Assembly: GCA_030158675.1 (NCBI GenBank)
Contig: JAOASL010000031.1
Coordinates: 18,179-82,178 of the forward strand
Direction of reading: 5' to 3'
Length of the DNA: 64,000 bases
From: Burkholderiaceae bacterium
GTDB taxonomy: Bacteria > Pseudomonadota > Gammaproteobacteria > Burkholderiales > Burkholderiaceae_D
Part shown: in pieces, positions 46,348-58,332 of the stretch
How the letters are laid out: each line of letters begins with the position of its first letter
Position numbering within the stretch: the stretch's first letter is position 1
Made by a program: the position numbers and the translations under genes
Notes under the pieces: model-generated
Database searches by the model: none
What the model saw: only the letters and a program-made list of their open reading frames with translations
Told to the model about the DNA's origin: nothing

Positions 46348-47811
46348 TCAGCGCGGCAGTACCGACGAACCCATCAGGAATTCATCGACAGCGCGCGCGC
46401 ACTGGCGGCCTTCGCGGATAGCCCACACCACCAGCGACTGGCCACGACGCATGTCGCCTGCAGCGAACACTTTCGGCGCCGAGGTCTGATAGCAACCGTC
46501 ACCGTCAGTGCTTGCTTTCGCGTTGCCGCGGGCATCCTTGCTGACGCCGAAAGCATCCAGCACAGACGCCACCGGCGACACAAAGCCCATCGCCAGCAGC
46601 ACGAGGTCAGCCTTCATCTCGAATTCGGAATTCGGCACTTCGACCATTTTGCCGTCCTTCCATTCGACGCGAGCGGCGATCAGCTTTTCGACCTTGCCGT
46701 TCTTGCCCTCGAGGCGCTTGGTCGCCACCGCCCAGTCGCGCTCGCAGCCCTCTTCATGCGACGACGAAGTGCGCAGCTTGGTCGGCCAGTACGGCCACAC
46801 CATCGGCTTGTTTTCGTGCTCCGGCGGCATCGGCATCAGTTCGAACTGCGCGACCGATGCGGCACCATGGCGGTTCGACGTGCCGACGCAGTCGGAACCG
46901 GTGTCACCGCCCCCGATCACGACCACGTGCTTGCCGGTGGCCATGATCTGGTCCTTCAGTTTGTCGCCCGCATTCACACGGTTCTGCTGCGGCAGGAACT
47001 CCATGGCGAAATGTACGCCGTCGAGTTCGCGGCCCGGCACCGGCAGGTCACGCGCTTGCTCAGCGCCGCCGGTGATGACGACGGCATCGAACTCCTTTTG
47101 CAGCTGCTCTGGCGATACGGTTTCCTTCGCGAGATTCATGATGTCTTTCGGGAATTCCTTGCCGACCAGCGCACTGGTGCGGAAAGTCACGCCTTCGGCT
47201 TTCATCTGCTCGACGCGGCGATCGATGTGCGACTTTTCCATCTTGAAGTCAGGGATGCCATAGCGCAGCAGGCCGCCGACACGATCATTTTTCTCGAACA
47301 CGGTCACATCGTGGCCGACCCGCGCGAGCTGCTGCGCCGCCGCCAAGCCCGCCGGGCCACCGCCAACGACCGCGACCTTCTTGCCGGTCTTTGCTGCAGC
47401 CGGCTGCGGCACGACCCAGCCGTTTTCCCAGCCCTTGTCGATGATGAAATGCTCGATCGACTTGATACCCACCGCATCGCTGTTGATGCCGAGCGTACAC
47501 GCCGCCTCGCAGGGCGCCGGGCAGATGCGGCCGGTGAATTCCGGGAAGTTGTTGGTCGAGTGCAGAACGTCGAGCGCCTCGCGGTAGTTGCCGTTGTAAA
47601 CAAGATCATTCCAATCCGGGATGATGTTGTTCACGGGGCAGCCGCTGTTGCAGAACGGGATGCCGCAATCCATGCAACGCGCACCCTGCGCCTTCGCATC
47701 CGCATCGGACAGGTGCAGCACAAATTCCTTGTAGTGCTTCAAGCGCGAACCCGGAGCTTCGCTCGCCTCCTGCAGGCGCTGGTATTCCAGAAAACCGGTG
47801 ACTTTACCCAT
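46348..47811 (-). CDS. gltD: Glutamate synthase, small (beta) subunit
   Basis: A 487-aa flavoprotein that passes electrons from NADPH to GltB. N-terminal Cys clusters for Fe-S centres are [17 protein letters not shown] and [12 protein letters not shown]. The FAD site is [20 protein letters not shown] and the NADPH site [20 protein letters not shown]. The C-terminus reads [20 protein letters not shown]. It lies 17 bases after gltB. Confidence 0.97.
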   Translation of the reverse strand: MGKVTGFLEYQRLQEASEAPGSRLKHYKEFVLHLSDADAKAQGARCMDCGIPFCNSGCPVNNIIPDWNDLVYNGNYREALDVLHSTNNFPEFTGRICPAPCEAACTLGINSDAVGIKSIEHFIIDKGWENGWVVPQPAAAKTGKKVAVVGGGPAGLAAAQQLARVGHDVTVFEKNDRVGGLLRYGIPDFKMEKSHIDRRVEQMKAEGVTFRTSALVGKEFPKDIMNLAKETVSPEQLQKEFDAVVITGGAEQARDLPVPGRELDGVHFAMEFLPQQNRVNAGDKLKDQIMATGKHVVVIGGGDTGSDCVGTSNRHGAASVAQFELMPMPPEHENKPMVWPYWPTKLRTSSSHEEGCERDWAVATKRLEGKNGKVEKLIAARVEWKDGKMVEVPNSEFEMKADLVLLAMGFVSPVASVLDAFGVSKDARGNAKASTDGDGCYQTSAPKVFAAGDMRRGQSLVVWAIREGRQCARAVDEFLMGSSVLPR

Positions 47812-47828
47812 GTTGTTCTCTTCTCTGC

Positions 47829-50800
47829 TTAAGCTGTGACTTTGGCCTTGGCCTGGGCTGCGGCATTCATCTCGCCCAGCGCGCGCTTGTACTCGGTCGG
47901 AAAGACCTTGATGAACTTGCTGCGTGCGTTGCTCCAGTCATCGAGCAGCGTGCGTGCGCGCGTGCTGCCGGTATGCTTGAAGTGACGCTCGATCAGGCCC
48001 TTCAGAATCGCCTCGTCGGTCTGGCGTTCGCCGCCGCGGGTCAGGCTGTGCCAACCGGACTTCGCAACCGTCGCTTCCTGCTCGGCGGCGGTCAGTACCG
48101 GCTCGAGCGCGACCATCGCCATATTGCATTTTTTCGCGAACAATCCGTCTTCGTCGTACACGTAGGCAATACCACCCGACATACCGGCAGCGAAGTTGCG
48201 GCCGGTACTGCCCAGCACGACCACGGTACCGCCGGTCATGTATTCGCAACCATGGTCGCCAGTACCTTCGACCACGGCGACCGCGCCGGAGTTACGCACC
48301 GCGAAACGCTCACCACCGACGCCATTGAAAAAGGCTTCGCCGGCGATCGCGCCGTACAGTACCGTGTTGCCGATGATGATGTTGTCGACCGCACGGCCGC
48401 GGAATTCGGTGTTCGGGCGCACGATGATACGGCCGCCCGACAGGCCTTTGCCAACATAGTCATTACCCTCGCCCACCAGGTCGAAGGTGACTCCGTGCGC
48501 CAGGAAGGCGCCGAACGACTGACCTGCAGTGCCCTGCAGCTGAATATGGATGGTGTCATCCGGCAGGCCCTCGTGGCCGTATTTCTTGGCCACTTGGCCC
48601 GACAGCATCGCGCCGGCAGTACGGTTCAGGTTCTTGATCGGCGAGATGAACGACACCTTCTCGCCACGCTCGATCGCTGCCTTCGCCTGCGCGATCAGCT
48701 TGTGGTCGAGCGCTTTCTCAAGACCGTGGTCTTGGGTCGCGACATGGTAGCGAGCCTCGTCGCCGGTCTGCGGAATGTAGAAAATCTTGCTGAAGTCCAG
48801 ACCTTTCGCCTTCCAGTGGCTGAGCGCCTTCGACTTGTCAAGCAGATCGGCGCGGCCGATCAATTCGTCGAAAGTGCGGATACCCAGCTGCGCCATGATC
48901 TGACGCGCCTCTTCGGCGACGAAGAAGAAGTAGTTCACCACGTGCTCAGGCTTGCCCTGGAATTTCGCACGCAACACCGGGTCTTGTGTGGCCACGCCAA
49001 CCGGGCAGGTGTTCAAGTGACACTTGCGCATCATGATGCAGCCTTCGACGACCAGCGGTGCGGTCGCGAAGCCGAACTCATCGGCGCCGAGCAGCGCGCC
49101 GATCACGACGTCTCGGCCGGTCTTGATCTGGCCGTCGGTCTGCACGCGGATGCGGCCGCGCAGGCCGTTCAGTACCAGTGTCTGCTGGGTCTCGGCCAGA
49201 CCGAGTTCCCATGGCGAGCCGGCATGCTTAATCGACGACAGCGGCGACGCGCCGGTGCCACCGTCGTGACCGGCGATCACCACGTGGTCGGCCTTTGCCT
49301 TCGCCACGCCGGCCGCGACCGTGCCAACACCCACTTCGGACACCAGCTTGACCGAGATGTCAGCTTTCGGGTTGACATTCTTCAGGTCGTGGATCAGCTG
49401 CGCGAGATCCTCGATTGAGTAGATATCATGGTGCGGCGGCGGCGAGATCAGGCCGACGCCCGGCACCGAGAAGCGCAGCTTGGCGATGTAATCGGAAACC
49501 TTGTGTCCAGGCAGCTGGCCACCCTCACCGGGCTTCGCGCCTTGCGCCATCTTGATCTGGATCTGGTCGGCCGAGGTCAGGTACTCGGTCGTGACGCCAA
49601 AGCGGCCCGACGCAACCTGCTTGATCTTCGAGCGCAGCGAATCGCCCGGCAGCAGCTCGATATCTTTTTCAACACGATCCTGACCGATGATGGACGCTAG
49701 CGTGTCCCCCTTCTTGATCGGGATGCCACGCATCTCGCTGCGATAGCGCGCTTCGTCCTCGCCACCTTCGCCGGTGTTGGATTTTCCGCCGATGCGGTTC
49801 ATGGCAATGGCCAGCGTCGAGTGCGCCTCGGTCGAGATCGAGCCGAGCGACATGGCGCCGGTCGCGAAACGCTTGACGATGTCCTTAGCCGACTCCACCT
49901 CGTCGATCGGGATCGCTTTGGCCGGGTCGATCCTGAATTCGAACAGACCGCGCAAGGTCATGTGGCGCTTCGACTGGTCGTTGATGATCTGCGCGTATTC
50001 TTTGTACGTACTGAAGTTGTTCGAACGGGTCGAATGCTGCAGCTTGGCGATCGCATCCGGCGTCCACATGTGGTCTTCACCACGCACACGGAATGCATAT
50101 TCGCCGCCGGCGTCGAGCGCATTCGCCAGCACCGGATCGGTGCCATAGGCCAGCTTGTGCAGGCGCAGCGCTTCTTCCGCCACTTCGAACACACCGATGC
50201 CTTCGACATTCGACGCTGTGCCTTTGAAATACTTGTCGATCAACGGCTTGTTCAAGCCGATCGCTTCAAAGATCTGTGCACCGCAGTACGACATATAAGT
50301 CGAGATGCCCATCTTCGAAAAGACTTTCATCAGGCCCTTGCCGACGGCCTTCTGGAAGTTGTAGATCGCCTTCTCGGCGGACAGGTCGCCCGGCAGGCCC
50401 TTGGCCATCTCGGCCAGGGTGTCCATCGCAAGGTAAGGATGGATCGCTTCGGCGCCATAGCCGGCCAGCAGCGCGAAGTGATGCGTCTCGCGCGCCGATC
50501 CGGTCTCGACGACCAGGCCGGTGGAGGTACGCAGGCCCTTGCTGACCAGATGCTGGTGGATCGCGGAGGTGGCCAGCAGCGCCGGGATGGCGACATGCTC
50601 CTTGTCGATGTTGCGGTCCGATACGATCAGGATGTTGTGGCCCGAATTGACGGCATCGACAGCCTGCGCGCACAGCGATGCAAGACGCGCTTCGACGCCT
50701 TCCTTGCCCCACGAGGCCGGATAGCAGATATCGAGCTCATACGAGCGGAACTTGCCGCCGGTGTGCGCGCTGATATCTCGCAGACGGGTGATGTCCTTGT

Positions 50801-52505
50801 AATCGAGGATCGGCTGAGCCACCTCGAGACGCATCGGCGGGTTGATGTTGTTGGTGTCGAGCAGGTTAGGCTTCGGTCCGATGAAGGACACCAGCGACAT
50901 CACCATCGCTTCGCGGATTGGGTCAATCGGCGGGTTGGTGACCTGCGCGAACAACTGCTTAAAATAGTTGTACAGCGGCTTGTTCTTGTTCGACATGACC
51001 GCCAGCGGCGAGTCATTGCCCATCGAACCGTTCGCTTCCTCGCCGGCGACGGCCATCGGCGCCATCAGAAATTTCAGGTCTTCCTGCGTGTAGCCGAACG
51101 CTTGCTGGCGATCCAGCAGCGTGGTCTTGTCGGCGCGTTTTTCTGCGTCGACCTTCAGGTCGTCGAGCTTGATGCGAACCGATTCAATCCATTGTTTATA
51201 TGGCTTGGCGCTCGCGTAAGTGTCCTTGAGCTCTTTGTCGTCGATGATGCGGCCGGCGTCGAGGTCGATCAGGAACATCTTGCCCGGCTGCAGACGCCAC
51301 TTTTGCACGATCTTCGAGTCCGGGATCGGCAGTACGCCGGATTCGGAGGCCATCACGACGAGGTCATCATCGGTCACGAGGTAGCGCGCCGGACGCAGAC
51401 CGTTACGGTCAAGCGTGCCACCGATGTGGCGACCGTCGGTGAACGCCATTGCAGCAGGGCCGTCCCACGGCTCCATCATTGCGGCGTGATATTCGTAGAA
51501 GGCGCGGCGGCTTTCGTCCATCAGCGTGTGGTTTTCCCACGCTTCCGGAATCATCATCATCATTGCCTGTGCGATCGGATAGCCGGCCATGACCAGCAGC
51601 TCGAGCGCATTGTCATAGCAGGCGGTGTCGGACTGACCTTCATAAATCAGCGGGAACAACTTCTTCAGGTCGTCACCGAGCACGGCGGATTTCATCACGC
51701 CTTCGCGCGCGCGCATCCAGTTGAAATTGCCCTTGACGGTGTTGATTTCGCCATTGTGCGCGAGCAGCCGGTACGGGTGCGCGAGCGGCCACTCGGGGAA
51801 CGTATTGGTCGAAAACCGCTGGTGCACCAGCGCGAGCGCGGAAATGCAGCGCGGATCCTGCAGGTCTTTGTAGTAGACGCCGACCTGGTCAGCCAGCAGC
51901 AGCCCCTTGTAGACGATCGTGCGGGCCGACATCGACGGCACGAAAAACTCTTTGCCATGCAGCAGGTTCAACGCTTGAATCGCATGGCCGGACGATTTGC
52001 GGATAACGTACAGTTTGCGCTCGAGCGCATCGGTGACCATCACATCCCGACCGCGACCGATGAATATCTGGCGAATTACCGGCTCTTTTTCACGCACGGT
52101 CGGCGACATCGGCATGTCGCGGTCGATCGGCACATCGCGCCAACCCAGCACGACCTGACCTTCGGCATGCACTGACCGCTCGATCTCCTGTTCGCAGGCA
52201 ATGCGCGATGCGTGCTCTTTCGGCAGGAACACCATGCCCACGCCATATTCTCCCGGCGGCGGCAGTGCGACGCCTTGCTTTGCCATTGCTTCGCGGTAGT
52301 ACTGGTCGGGGATCTGGATCAGGATACCCGCGCCGTCGCCCATCAGCGGATCGGCGCCGACGGCACCGCGATGGTCCAGGTTCTTCAGGATGAGCAGACC
52401 CTGCTCGACGATCGAATGACTTTTCTGGCCCTTGATATGGGCGATGAAACCGACGCCGCAAGCGTCATGTTCGTTTTGAGGATCGTAAAGGCCTTGCGCT
52501 TGCAT
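47829..52505 (-). CDS. gltB: Glutamate synthase, large (alpha) subunit
   Basis: A 1558-aa enzyme making two glutamates from glutamine and 2-oxoglutarate. The N-terminal amidotransferase nucleophile Cys lies in [19 protein letters not shown] and should be exposed by removal of a short propeptide. The central FMN domain has [20 protein letters not shown] and the [3Fe-4S] segment [20 protein letters not shown]. The C-terminal GXGXG helix is recognisable ([20 protein letters not shown]). The ATG at 52505 has GGAG upstream; a longer frame adds six residues only. The long plus-strand frames over this gene are shadows. Confidence 0.97.
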   Translation of the reverse strand: MQAQGLYDPQNEHDACGVGFIAHIKGQKSHSIVEQGLLILKNLDHRGAVGADPLMGDGAGILIQIPDQYYREAMAKQGVALPPPGEYGVGMVFLPKEHASRIACEQEIERSVHAEGQVVLGWRDVPIDRDMPMSPTVREKEPVIRQIFIGRGRDVMVTDALERKLYVIRKSSGHAIQALNLLHGKEFFVPSMSARTIVYKGLLLADQVGVYYKDLQDPRCISALALVHQRFSTNTFPEWPLAHPYRLLAHNGEINTVKGNFNWMRAREGVMKSAVLGDDLKKLFPLIYEGQSDTACYDNALELLVMAGYPIAQAMMMMIPEAWENHTLMDESRRAFYEYHAAMMEPWDGPAAMAFTDGRHIGGTLDRNGLRPARYLVTDDDLVVMASESGVLPIPDSKIVQKWRLQPGKMFLIDLDAGRIIDDKELKDTYASAKPYKQWIESVRIKLDDLKVDAEKRADKTTLLDRQQAFGYTQEDLKFLMAPMAVAGEEANGSMGNDSPLAVMSNKNKPLYNYFKQLFAQVTNPPIDPIREAMVMSLVSFIGPKPNLLDTNNINPPMRLEVAQPILDYKDITRLRDISAHTGGKFRSYELDICYPASWGKEGVEARLASLCAQAVDAVNSGHNILIVSDRNIDKEHVAIPALLATSAIHQHLVSKGLRTSTGLVVETGSARETHHFALLAGYGAEAIHPYLAMDTLAEMAKGLPGDLSAEKAIYNFQKAVGKGLMKVFSKMGISTYMSYCGAQIFEAIGLNKPLIDKYFKGTASNVEGIGVFEVAEEALRLHKLAYGTDPVLANALDAGGEYAFRVRGEDHMWTPDAIAKLQHSTRSNNFSTYKEYAQIINDQSKRHMTLRGLFEFRIDPAKAIPIDEVESAKDIVKRFATGAMSLGSISTEAHSTLAIAMNRIGGKSNTGEGGEDEARYRSEMRGIPIKKGDTLASIIGQDRVEKDIELLPGDSLRSKIKQVASGRFGVTTEYLTSADQIQIKMAQGAKPGEGGQLPGHKVSDYIAKLRFSVPGVGLISPPPHHDIYSIEDLAQLIHDLKNVNPKADISVKLVSEVGVGTVAAGVAKAKADHVVIAGHDGGTGASPLSSIKHAGSPWELGLAETQQTLVLNGLRGRIRVQTDGQIKTGRDVVIGALLGADEFGFATAPLVVEGCIMMRKCHLNTCPVGVATQDPVLRAKFQGKPEHVVNYFFFVAEEARQIMAQLGIRTFDELIGRADLLDKSKALSHWKAKGLDFSKIFYIPQTGDEARYHVATQDHGLEKALDHKLIAQAKAAIERGEKVSFISPIKNLNRTAGAMLSGQVAKKYGHEGLPDDTIHIQLQGTAGQSFGAFLAHGVTFDLVGEGNDYVGKGLSGGRIIVRPNTEFRGRAVDNIIIGNTVLYGAIAGEAFFNGVGGERFAVRNSGAVAVVEGTGDHGCEYMTGGTVVVLGSTGRNFAAGMSGGIAYVYDEDGLFAKKCNMAMVALEPVLTAAEQEATVAKSGWHSLTRGGERQTDEAILKGLIERHFKHTGSTRARTLLDDWSNARSKFIKVFPTEYKRALGEMNAAAQAKAKVTA

Positions 52506-52568
52506 TGCGGTACTCCAGAACATTCGAAGAACCGAAGAGGATAGTGCAATGCAATAGGGACTTCAACG

Positions 52569-52634
52569 AAAATAAATAGGGTCAGTACCCAAATTTCCTT
52601 CGCGTCAATCTGGTGCAAAATAAATTAGGGACAG
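52569..52634 (+). repeat. Pair of near-identical AT-rich motifs upstream of gltB, beside the RAYT-like gene
   Basis: AAAATAAATAGGGTCAG (52569-52585) and AAAATAAATTAGGGACAG (52617-52634) differ by one insertion and one base. They lie in the 180-base spacer between the gltB start and the RAYT-like stop; nothing else coding is there. Similar short motifs often flank RAYT genes. Confidence 0.6.
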
Positions 52635-52662
52635 ATTGAGGTTTGCTCAAATACAATGGCTT

Positions 52663-52687
52663 GGAAGGCAGCGATTAGCTGCCTTCC
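52663..52687 (-). other. Hairpin just after the RAYT-like gene
   Basis: A perfect 10-bp inverted repeat GGAAGGCAGC / GCTGCCTTCC with loop GATTA, 3 bases beyond the transposase-like stop. No T-run follows on the minus strand, so it may be a REP-like element rather than a terminator. Confidence 0.6.
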
Positions 52688-52689
52688 TG

Positions 52690-53448
52690 CTATTTCTCAT
52701 CGACATTTTCTTTATGAAGGCCCGCCTCAGCCGGCCGGCCGTGTTCCGGCTCTGCGGCTGGCGACACCTTCGGCGGCCGTCCGCGACGCGCCGGCTGCAG
52801 ACGGCGCTCAGTCAGCCTCGCCAACGACGCCTTAAAAGCCGAGGACCCGAGCGCCCAGCCACGGCAGGTGGCCAGATCGATCGCATCGGCGAGTTTACGT
52901 TCAGGCACATGGGTACAAAACTGTTGATAGGCCATTTCGCGATCGAACGGGGTATTGCCCAACTTCCAATACGCCGCATGATCGGTCAGCCAAGCCTGCT
53001 TGCGCTGACCAAGGTGGTGCGCATAACTGGACCATCGGTAGGACCCCATGTCGGCAGCCAGGCCGGCCTTGACCGGCTGATATTCGAGCAGGCGGATGCA
53101 ATCCATGAAGTAGGCATCGGCATCGATGACCGTCGTCCGATACCGCCCCTCCCACAGACTGCCGCTGCGACGATGGCGGACATTGAAATAAGGCACGTAA
53201 TGCCGGCCGACCGATTGCATCATCTTGCCCAGACCGACCTCGTCCGATGGCGTGACGAGCAGCTGCACTCGATTCGGCAGCAGCACATAACCGTGGATGG
53301 CTATCCGGTACTGCCTTGCCGCATCGCGCAGCCAGTCGAGGAATTGCTGGCAGTCGGCATCATCGATGAACACCGACTGCTCGTTGTTACCGCGCGCAAT
53401 GACGTGGTGCAGATGATTGGCAACGACCAGACGGGGCAACCGGGCCAT
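52690..53448 (-). CDS. REP-associated tyrosine transposase (RAYT)-like protein with degraded catalytic motifs
   Basis: A 252-aa protein, MARLPRLVVANHLHHVIARG, with the fold marks of Y1/RAYT transposases (ARGNNEQSVFIDDADCQQFLDWL, GSLWEGRYRTTVIDADAYF, QPVKAGLAADMGSYRWSSY). In place of the HUH metal site (usual PNHVHLL) it has PNRVQLL, so both His are replaced (R60, Q62). The position of the catalytic Tyr (usual RYIxxNPVxAG) is Leu120, in RLLEYQPVKAG; Tyr123 is nearby. The C-terminal tail is basic with GRPPK, an AT-hook-like motif. It could be a domesticated DNA-binding protein or a dying gene; the frame itself is intact. Confidence 0.85.
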   Translation of the reverse strand: MARLPRLVVANHLHHVIARGNNEQSVFIDDADCQQFLDWLRDAARQYRIAIHGYVLLPNRVQLLVTPSDEVGLGKMMQSVGRHYVPYFNVRHRRSGSLWEGRYRTTVIDADAYFMDCIRLLEYQPVKAGLAADMGSYRWSSYAHHLGQRKQAWLTDHAAYWKLGNTPFDREMAYQQFCTHVPERKLADAIDLATCRGWALGSSAFKASLARLTERRLQPARRGRPPKVSPAAEPEHGRPAEAGLHKENVDEK

Positions 53449-53477
53449 GCCTGCACCTGGGCGGGTAGAAAGTCAGC

Positions 53478-53960
53478 TCAGAAAGGAATGTCGTCGTCTT
53501 CGATGTTGATGTTCGAAGGCTGACGTGCAGGCGCACTACGCGCAGGGGCGGCTTGTGCCGGCGCGCGCGCCGGCGCGCTGTCGTAGCCGCCGTCGTCCAT
53601 CTGAGCAGCACCGCCGCCCATGCCCTGACGGCTGCCAAGCATTTGCATCGTGTCGGCGACGATCTCGGTCGAATACTTTTCGACGCCATCCTTGTCCGTG
53701 TATTTGCGGGTGCGCAGCTTGCCCTCAATGTAGACCTGCGAACCTTTTTTCAGGTACTGACCGGCGATCTCGGCCAGCTTGCCGAAAAAGGAGATGCGAT
53801 GCCATTCGGTCGCTTCCTTCTGCTCGCCGGAGGCTTTGTCCTTCCACTTGTCGGTGGTCGCAACCGTAATATTGGTCAGCGCATCGCCACTCGGCATGTA
53901 GCGAGTCTCGGGATCCCGCCCGAGGTTGCCGACGACGATGACCTTGTTGACGGATGCCAT
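53478..53960 (-). CDS. ssb: Single-stranded DNA-binding protein
   Basis: A 160-aa SSB with an N-terminal OB fold ([54 protein letters not shown]), a Gly/Ala/Pro-rich linker and the acidic C-terminal tip EDDDIPF that recruits partner proteins. It lies downstream of the MFS gene in the same direction with 40 bases between, and 29 bases before the RAYT-like gene. Confidence 0.97.
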   Translation of the reverse strand: MASVNKVIVVGNLGRDPETRYMPSGDALTNITVATTDKWKDKASGEQKEATEWHRISFFGKLAEIAGQYLKKGSQVYIEGKLRTRKYTDKDGVEKYSTEIVADTMQMLGSRQGMGGGAAQMDDGGYDSAPARAPAQAAPARSAPARQPSNINIEDDDIPF

Positions 53961-54000
53961 ACATATCTCCCGAATGGAAAGCTGAAAGAAGAAAGAAAAA

Positions 54001-55227
54001 TCAGGTAGGAACGGCCGTGCGCTTTGCGCGACGCGGCAGGTTCTTCATGGAAGCGGCAATTATAAGCCAGGCCACTGTCAGCAGACAGCCGGCCGTGAAC
54101 ACCGCCGGCCCGCCGAAACGTTGAGCCAGCCAGCCGCCACCGGCACCACCGGCAAACAGACCGACGGCCTGCATCGTGTTGTACACGCCGAGCGCCGCGC
54201 CACGCGAACCGTCCGGCGCCAGCCGGGATACTAGCGAAGGCTGGCTCGCCTCGAGGATATTGAATGCGACGAAGAACGCCAGCAGTAGCATCACGACCAG
54301 TCCGAACGACAGTTGCGTCTGCACGATTGCCACGCGCAGGCCGAATTCGACCGTGAGCAGCAGCGCAATTGCCGACACGAACACCAGCTTCATCCGGCCG
54401 GCCTTCTCGCCGACAAAAATTGGCGGCAGCATCAGCACGAAGGACGCCAGTACCACCGGGAGATAAAGCTTCCAGTGCTCATTCAAAGGCAGTCCGCCGG
54501 CATTCACCAGCACATTCGGCAGAACGACGAACATCGACATCTGGATCGCATGCAGCGCAAACACGCCGAAATTCATCCGCATCAGCTCGGGATCGCGCAT
54601 CACCTGCCGGAAGGACGCGCGTTCGGGTGAGCGCGGCGGCGCTGGCGGCACGATGAACAGCACGACGCCGATAGCCGCCACCGCCAGCGCGGCCACCAGC
54701 AGGAACATGCCACTCATGCCGACCGATGCGTACAGCAGCGGAGCGATTACCAGCGATGCCGCATAAGTCAGCCCGATCGACGCGCCGACCAGTGCCATCG
54801 CCTTGGTACGATGCTCATCCCGGGTCGAATCGGCGATCAAAGCCGTCACTGCGGCCGAGACTGCGCCGGCGCCCTGTACCGCGCGGCCGATGATGACCCA
54901 GATGACATGCGTATCAATAGCGGCAATCAGCGAACCGATAATGAAAAGCAGCAGTCCGATCACAATAATCGGCTTGCGCCCGAAACGGTCGGATGCCATG
55001 CCAAACGGAATTTGCCCAAAGGCCTGCGTCAGGCCATACATGCCCAGCGCCAGACCTACCAGCGTCGCATTGTCGCCGCCGGGCAGCGATTTTGCATGCA
55101 CGGCGAACACCGGCAGGATGAGAAAAAGCCCCAGCATGCGCAGACCGAAGATCGATGCGAGCGATGCGCTCGCTCGGATTTCGGTGGTGGTCATGCGGCT
55201 TGAAGAGGCGTCCTGGCGAGATGACAT
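54001..55227 (-). CDS. MFS transporter (YajR-like exporter)
   Basis: A 408-aa protein with 12 predicted helices. Marks are [61 protein letters not shown], and a proline/arginine-rich loop in the middle ([13 protein letters not shown]). The pattern matches drug-efflux type MFS proteins near YajR, but without the C-terminal YAM domain. The ATG at 55227 has no strong ribosome site; an ATG 11 codons later is an alternative. uvrA diverges upstream; the MFS-uvrA-ssb neighbourhood is common in betaproteobacteria. Confidence 0.9.
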   Translation of the reverse strand: MSSRQDASSSRMTTTEIRASASLASIFGLRMLGLFLILPVFAVHAKSLPGGDNATLVGLALGMYGLTQAFGQIPFGMASDRFGRKPIIVIGLLLFIIGSLIAAIDTHVIWVIIGRAVQGAGAVSAAVTALIADSTRDEHRTKAMALVGASIGLTYAASLVIAPLLYASVGMSGMFLLVAALAVAAIGVVLFIVPPAPPRSPERASFRQVMRDPELMRMNFGVFALHAIQMSMFVVLPNVLVNAGGLPLNEHWKLYLPVVLASFVLMLPPIFVGEKAGRMKLVFVSAIALLLTVEFGLRVAIVQTQLSFGLVVMLLLAFFVAFNILEASQPSLVSRLAPDGSRGAALGVYNTMQAVGLFAGGAGGGWLAQRFGGPAVFTAGCLLTVAWLIIAASMKNLPRRAKRTAVPT

Positions 55228-55383
55228 GGCGGAATCATGCGGCTGGGCGCACCGCGAAGGTGCGCCGGGAATCGGGATCTAACTAGCTTCGAAAACCCGC
55301 TATAGTAACAGGTTGACCCGCACCCACCGATACGGAAGTTTTGCAAAAAAGCATGACTTCAAATCTCACCAAATACTGGCCAC

Positions 55384-58254
55384 ATGGAAGAAATTCGCAT
55401 CCGGGGCGCACGCACCCACAACCTGAAAAACATCAGTCTCGACCTGCCGCGCGACAAGCTGATCGTGATCACCGGGCTGTCCGGCTCAGGCAAGTCGTCG
55501 CTCGCGTTCGATACGCTGTACGCGGAAGGCCAGCGTCGCTATGTGGAATCGCTGTCGGCCTACGCGCGGCAGTTCCTGCAATTGATGGAAAAGCCGGACG
55601 TGGATCTGATCGAGGGCTTGTCTCCGGCGATCTCGATCGAACAGAAAGCGACTTCGCACAACCCGCGCTCGACCGTCGGCACCGTAACCGAAATTCATGA
55701 CTACCTTCGCCTGCTCTACGCACGCGTCGGTACGCCGTATTGCCCTGACCATCCGGAAAATCCGCTGGCGGCTCAATCGGTGTCGCAAATGGTCGATGCC
55801 GTGCTGGCCATGCCGGAAGACAGCCGGCTGATGATTCTTGCGCCGGTGGTAGCGAACCGCAAAGGCGAGCATATCGAGCTGTTCGAGCAGATGCAGGCAC
55901 AGGGCTTTGTTCGATTCCGCATTCAGAGCGGCACAGGCGACGCAAAGATTTACGAAGCCGATGCGCTGCCAAAACTGAAAAAAACCGAAAAGCATACGAT
56001 CGACGTCGTGGTCGACCGAGTGAAAGTGCGCGCCGACATCAAGCAGCGCCTCGCGGAGAGCTTCGAGACTTCGCTGCGTCTGGCCGACGGCCGTGCGATC
56101 GCGCTTGAGATGGATAGCGGCAGCGAGCAACTGTTCTCGAACAAGTTTGCGTGCCCGACCTGCGGCTATTCATTGCAGGAACTTGAGCCACGGCTGTTCT
56201 CGTTCAACAACCCGATGGGCGCCTGTCCCGAATGCGATGGCCTCGGCCATATCGAGTTCTTCGACCCGAAGCGCATCGTCGCCTTCCCCAACCTGTCGCT
56301 GGCCTCTGGCGCAGTGAAAGGCTGGGATCGACGTAACCAGTTCTATTTTGCGATGCTGTCATCGTTGGCCAAGCATTACGAATTCGATATCGATACGCCG
56401 TTCGACCATCTGCCCGAAACAGCGCAGCAGGTGGTGATGTACGGCTCCGGCAAGGACAAGGTGCCGTTTGCCTACCTGAACGAGCGCGGCCGCACGGTGA
56501 TTCGCGAGCACAGCTTTGAAGGCGTGGTGACCAATCTCGAGCGCCGCTATCGCGAGACCGACTCAATGGCGGTCAAGGAAGAGCTGGCAAAGTTCATCAA
56601 CGAAAAAGAATGTCCGCAATGCCACGGTGCGCGATTGCGCGTCGAGGCGCGCAATGTGAAAGTCGGCATCGGCTCGCAGCAGCGCGCAATCTTCCAGGTC
56701 GCCGCGCTGCCGCTGCGCGAGACGCTGGAATTTTTCGAGCAGCTGACGCTGAAAGGCGCAAAAAAAGAGATCGCCGACCGCATCATCAAGGAAATCGTCG
56801 CGCGTCTGCGCTTCCTGAATAACGTCGGTCTCGACTATCTGTCACTCGACCGCAGCGCCGACACACTGTCAGGCGGAGAAGCTCAGCGCATTCGCCTCGC
56901 GTCACAGATCGGCTCGGGACTGACGGGCGTGATGTACGTACTCGACGAACCATCGATCGGCCTGCATCAGCGCGATAACGATCGCCTGATCGCCACGCTG
57001 AAGCATCTGCGCGACCTGGGCAACACGGTATTGGTGGTCGAACACGACGAAGATGCGATTCGCTGCGCGGATCATATCGTTGACATGGGCCCGGGTGCCG
57101 GCGTGCATGGCGGCGAAGTGATCGTGCACGGCACGCTGTCCGACATACTGAAGCATCGCGACTCACTGACCGCGCAATATCTGAACGGCGCGCTGGAAAT
57201 CGCTGTGCCGCAGCAGCGCGCTGCAATGGATCCGCAGAAAAAGCTGATCATCAAGGGCGCATGCGGCAACAATCTGAAGCAGGTGACGCTGGAACTCCCG
57301 GTCGGGCTGCTGACCTGCGTGACCGGTGTGTCGGGTTCAGGCAAATCCACTCTGGTCAATGACACACTGCATCATGTGCTTGCACGCCACCTGTACGGCT
57401 CGCAGGCCGAGCCGGCCGAGTATGACAGCGTGTCCGGCCTGGAGCATTTCGACAAAGTGATCGCGGTCGACCAGGCACCGATCGGACGCACGCCGCGCTC
57501 AAATCCCGCGACGTATACTGGTTTGTTCACGCCGATCCGCGAGCTGTTCTCCACCGTACCGCAGGCGAAAGAGCGCGGTTATTCGGCCGGCCGCTTCTCG
57601 TTCAACGTCAAAGGCGGACGCTGTGAGGCTTGCCAGGGCGACGGTGTACTGAAAGTCGAGATGCACTTCCTGCCGGATGTCTATGTACCTTGCGATGTCT
57701 GCCACGGCAAACGCTATAACCGCGAGACGCTCGAGGTGCAGTACAAGGGCAAGAACATCTCGAACGTGCTCGACATGACTGTCGAGGACGCCTTCGAATT
57801 CTTCAAGCCGGTCCCGCTGGTTGCGCGCAAGCTGCAAACCCTGCTTGATGTCGGCCTCGGCTACATCCGCTTGGGCCAGAGTGCGACCACGCTGTCGGGC
57901 GGCGAAGCGCAGCGCGTAAAGCTCTCACTCGAACTGTCGAAGCGCGATACCGGCCGCACGCTGTACATCCTCGACGAGCCAACCACGGGCCTGCACTTCC
58001 ACGACATTGCACTGCTGCTGAAGGTGATTCATCGACTGCGCGACCAGGGCAATACGGTCGTAATCATCGAGCACAATCTCGACGTGATTAAAACCGCCGA
58101 CTGGCTGGTCGATCTTGGCCCGGAAGGCGGTGCCGGCGGCGGCCAGATCATCGCCACCGGCACACCCGAAGATGTCGCGAAGGAGCCGGCCAGCTTCACC
58201 GGCAAATATCTCGCGTCGATGCTGGCGCAGAAGAAGGAAAAGAAGCGAGCCTGA
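55384..58254 (+). CDS. uvrA: Excinuclease ABC subunit A
   Basis: A 956-aa damage-recognition ATPase of nucleotide excision repair. Walker A motifs are G31LSGSGKSS and [13 protein letters not shown]. Zinc fingers are [10 protein letters not shown]...CPECDGLGH and [33 protein letters not shown] (Cys pairs seen). The two ABC signatures are [16 protein letters not shown] and [23 protein letters not shown] 78 bases upstream may be a -10; no LexA box was recognised. Confidence 0.97.
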   Translation: MEEIRIRGARTHNLKNISLDLPRDKLIVITGLSGSGKSSLAFDTLYAEGQRRYVESLSAYARQFLQLMEKPDVDLIEGLSPAISIEQKATSHNPRSTVGTVTEIHDYLRLLYARVGTPYCPDHPENPLAAQSVSQMVDAVLAMPEDSRLMILAPVVANRKGEHIELFEQMQAQGFVRFRIQSGTGDAKIYEADALPKLKKTEKHTIDVVVDRVKVRADIKQRLAESFETSLRLADGRAIALEMDSGSEQLFSNKFACPTCGYSLQELEPRLFSFNNPMGACPECDGLGHIEFFDPKRIVAFPNLSLASGAVKGWDRRNQFYFAMLSSLAKHYEFDIDTPFDHLPETAQQVVMYGSGKDKVPFAYLNERGRTVIREHSFEGVVTNLERRYRETDSMAVKEELAKFINEKECPQCHGARLRVEARNVKVGIGSQQRAIFQVAALPLRETLEFFEQLTLKGAKKEIADRIIKEIVARLRFLNNVGLDYLSLDRSADTLSGGEAQRIRLASQIGSGLTGVMYVLDEPSIGLHQRDNDRLIATLKHLRDLGNTVLVVEHDEDAIRCADHIVDMGPGAGVHGGEVIVHGTLSDILKHRDSLTAQYLNGALEIAVPQQRAAMDPQKKLIIKGACGNNLKQVTLELPVGLLTCVTGVSGSGKSTLVNDTLHHVLARHLYGSQAEPAEYDSVSGLEHFDKVIAVDQAPIGRTPRSNPATYTGLFTPIRELFSTVPQAKERGYSAGRFSFNVKGGRCEACQGDGVLKVEMHFLPDVYVPCDVCHGKRYNRETLEVQYKGKNISNVLDMTVEDAFEFFKPVPLVARKLQTLLDVGLGYIRLGQSATTLSGGEAQRVKLSLELSKRDTGRTLYILDEPTTGLHFHDIALLLKVIHRLRDQGNTVVIIEHNLDVIKTADWLVDLGPEGGAGGGQIIATGTPEDVAKEPASFTGKYLASMLAQKKEKKRA

Positions 58255-58332
58255 AAAAAACAGCCAGGCCGGCGCGGAACGGCCGGGGTTGAAAACCGTT
58301 TGGGAGCCGTTTTAAGCGTGTTGTCGAACGAT

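Noticed and set aside
46156-47832. A 558-aa plus-strand open frame
   Set aside because: Antisense shadow of gltD; composition is rich in His/Arg without motifs.
49821-52175. A 784-aa plus-strand open frame
   Set aside because: It is antisense to gltB, whose minus-strand product is complete and unmistakable. Long antisense frames are expected in GC-rich genes.
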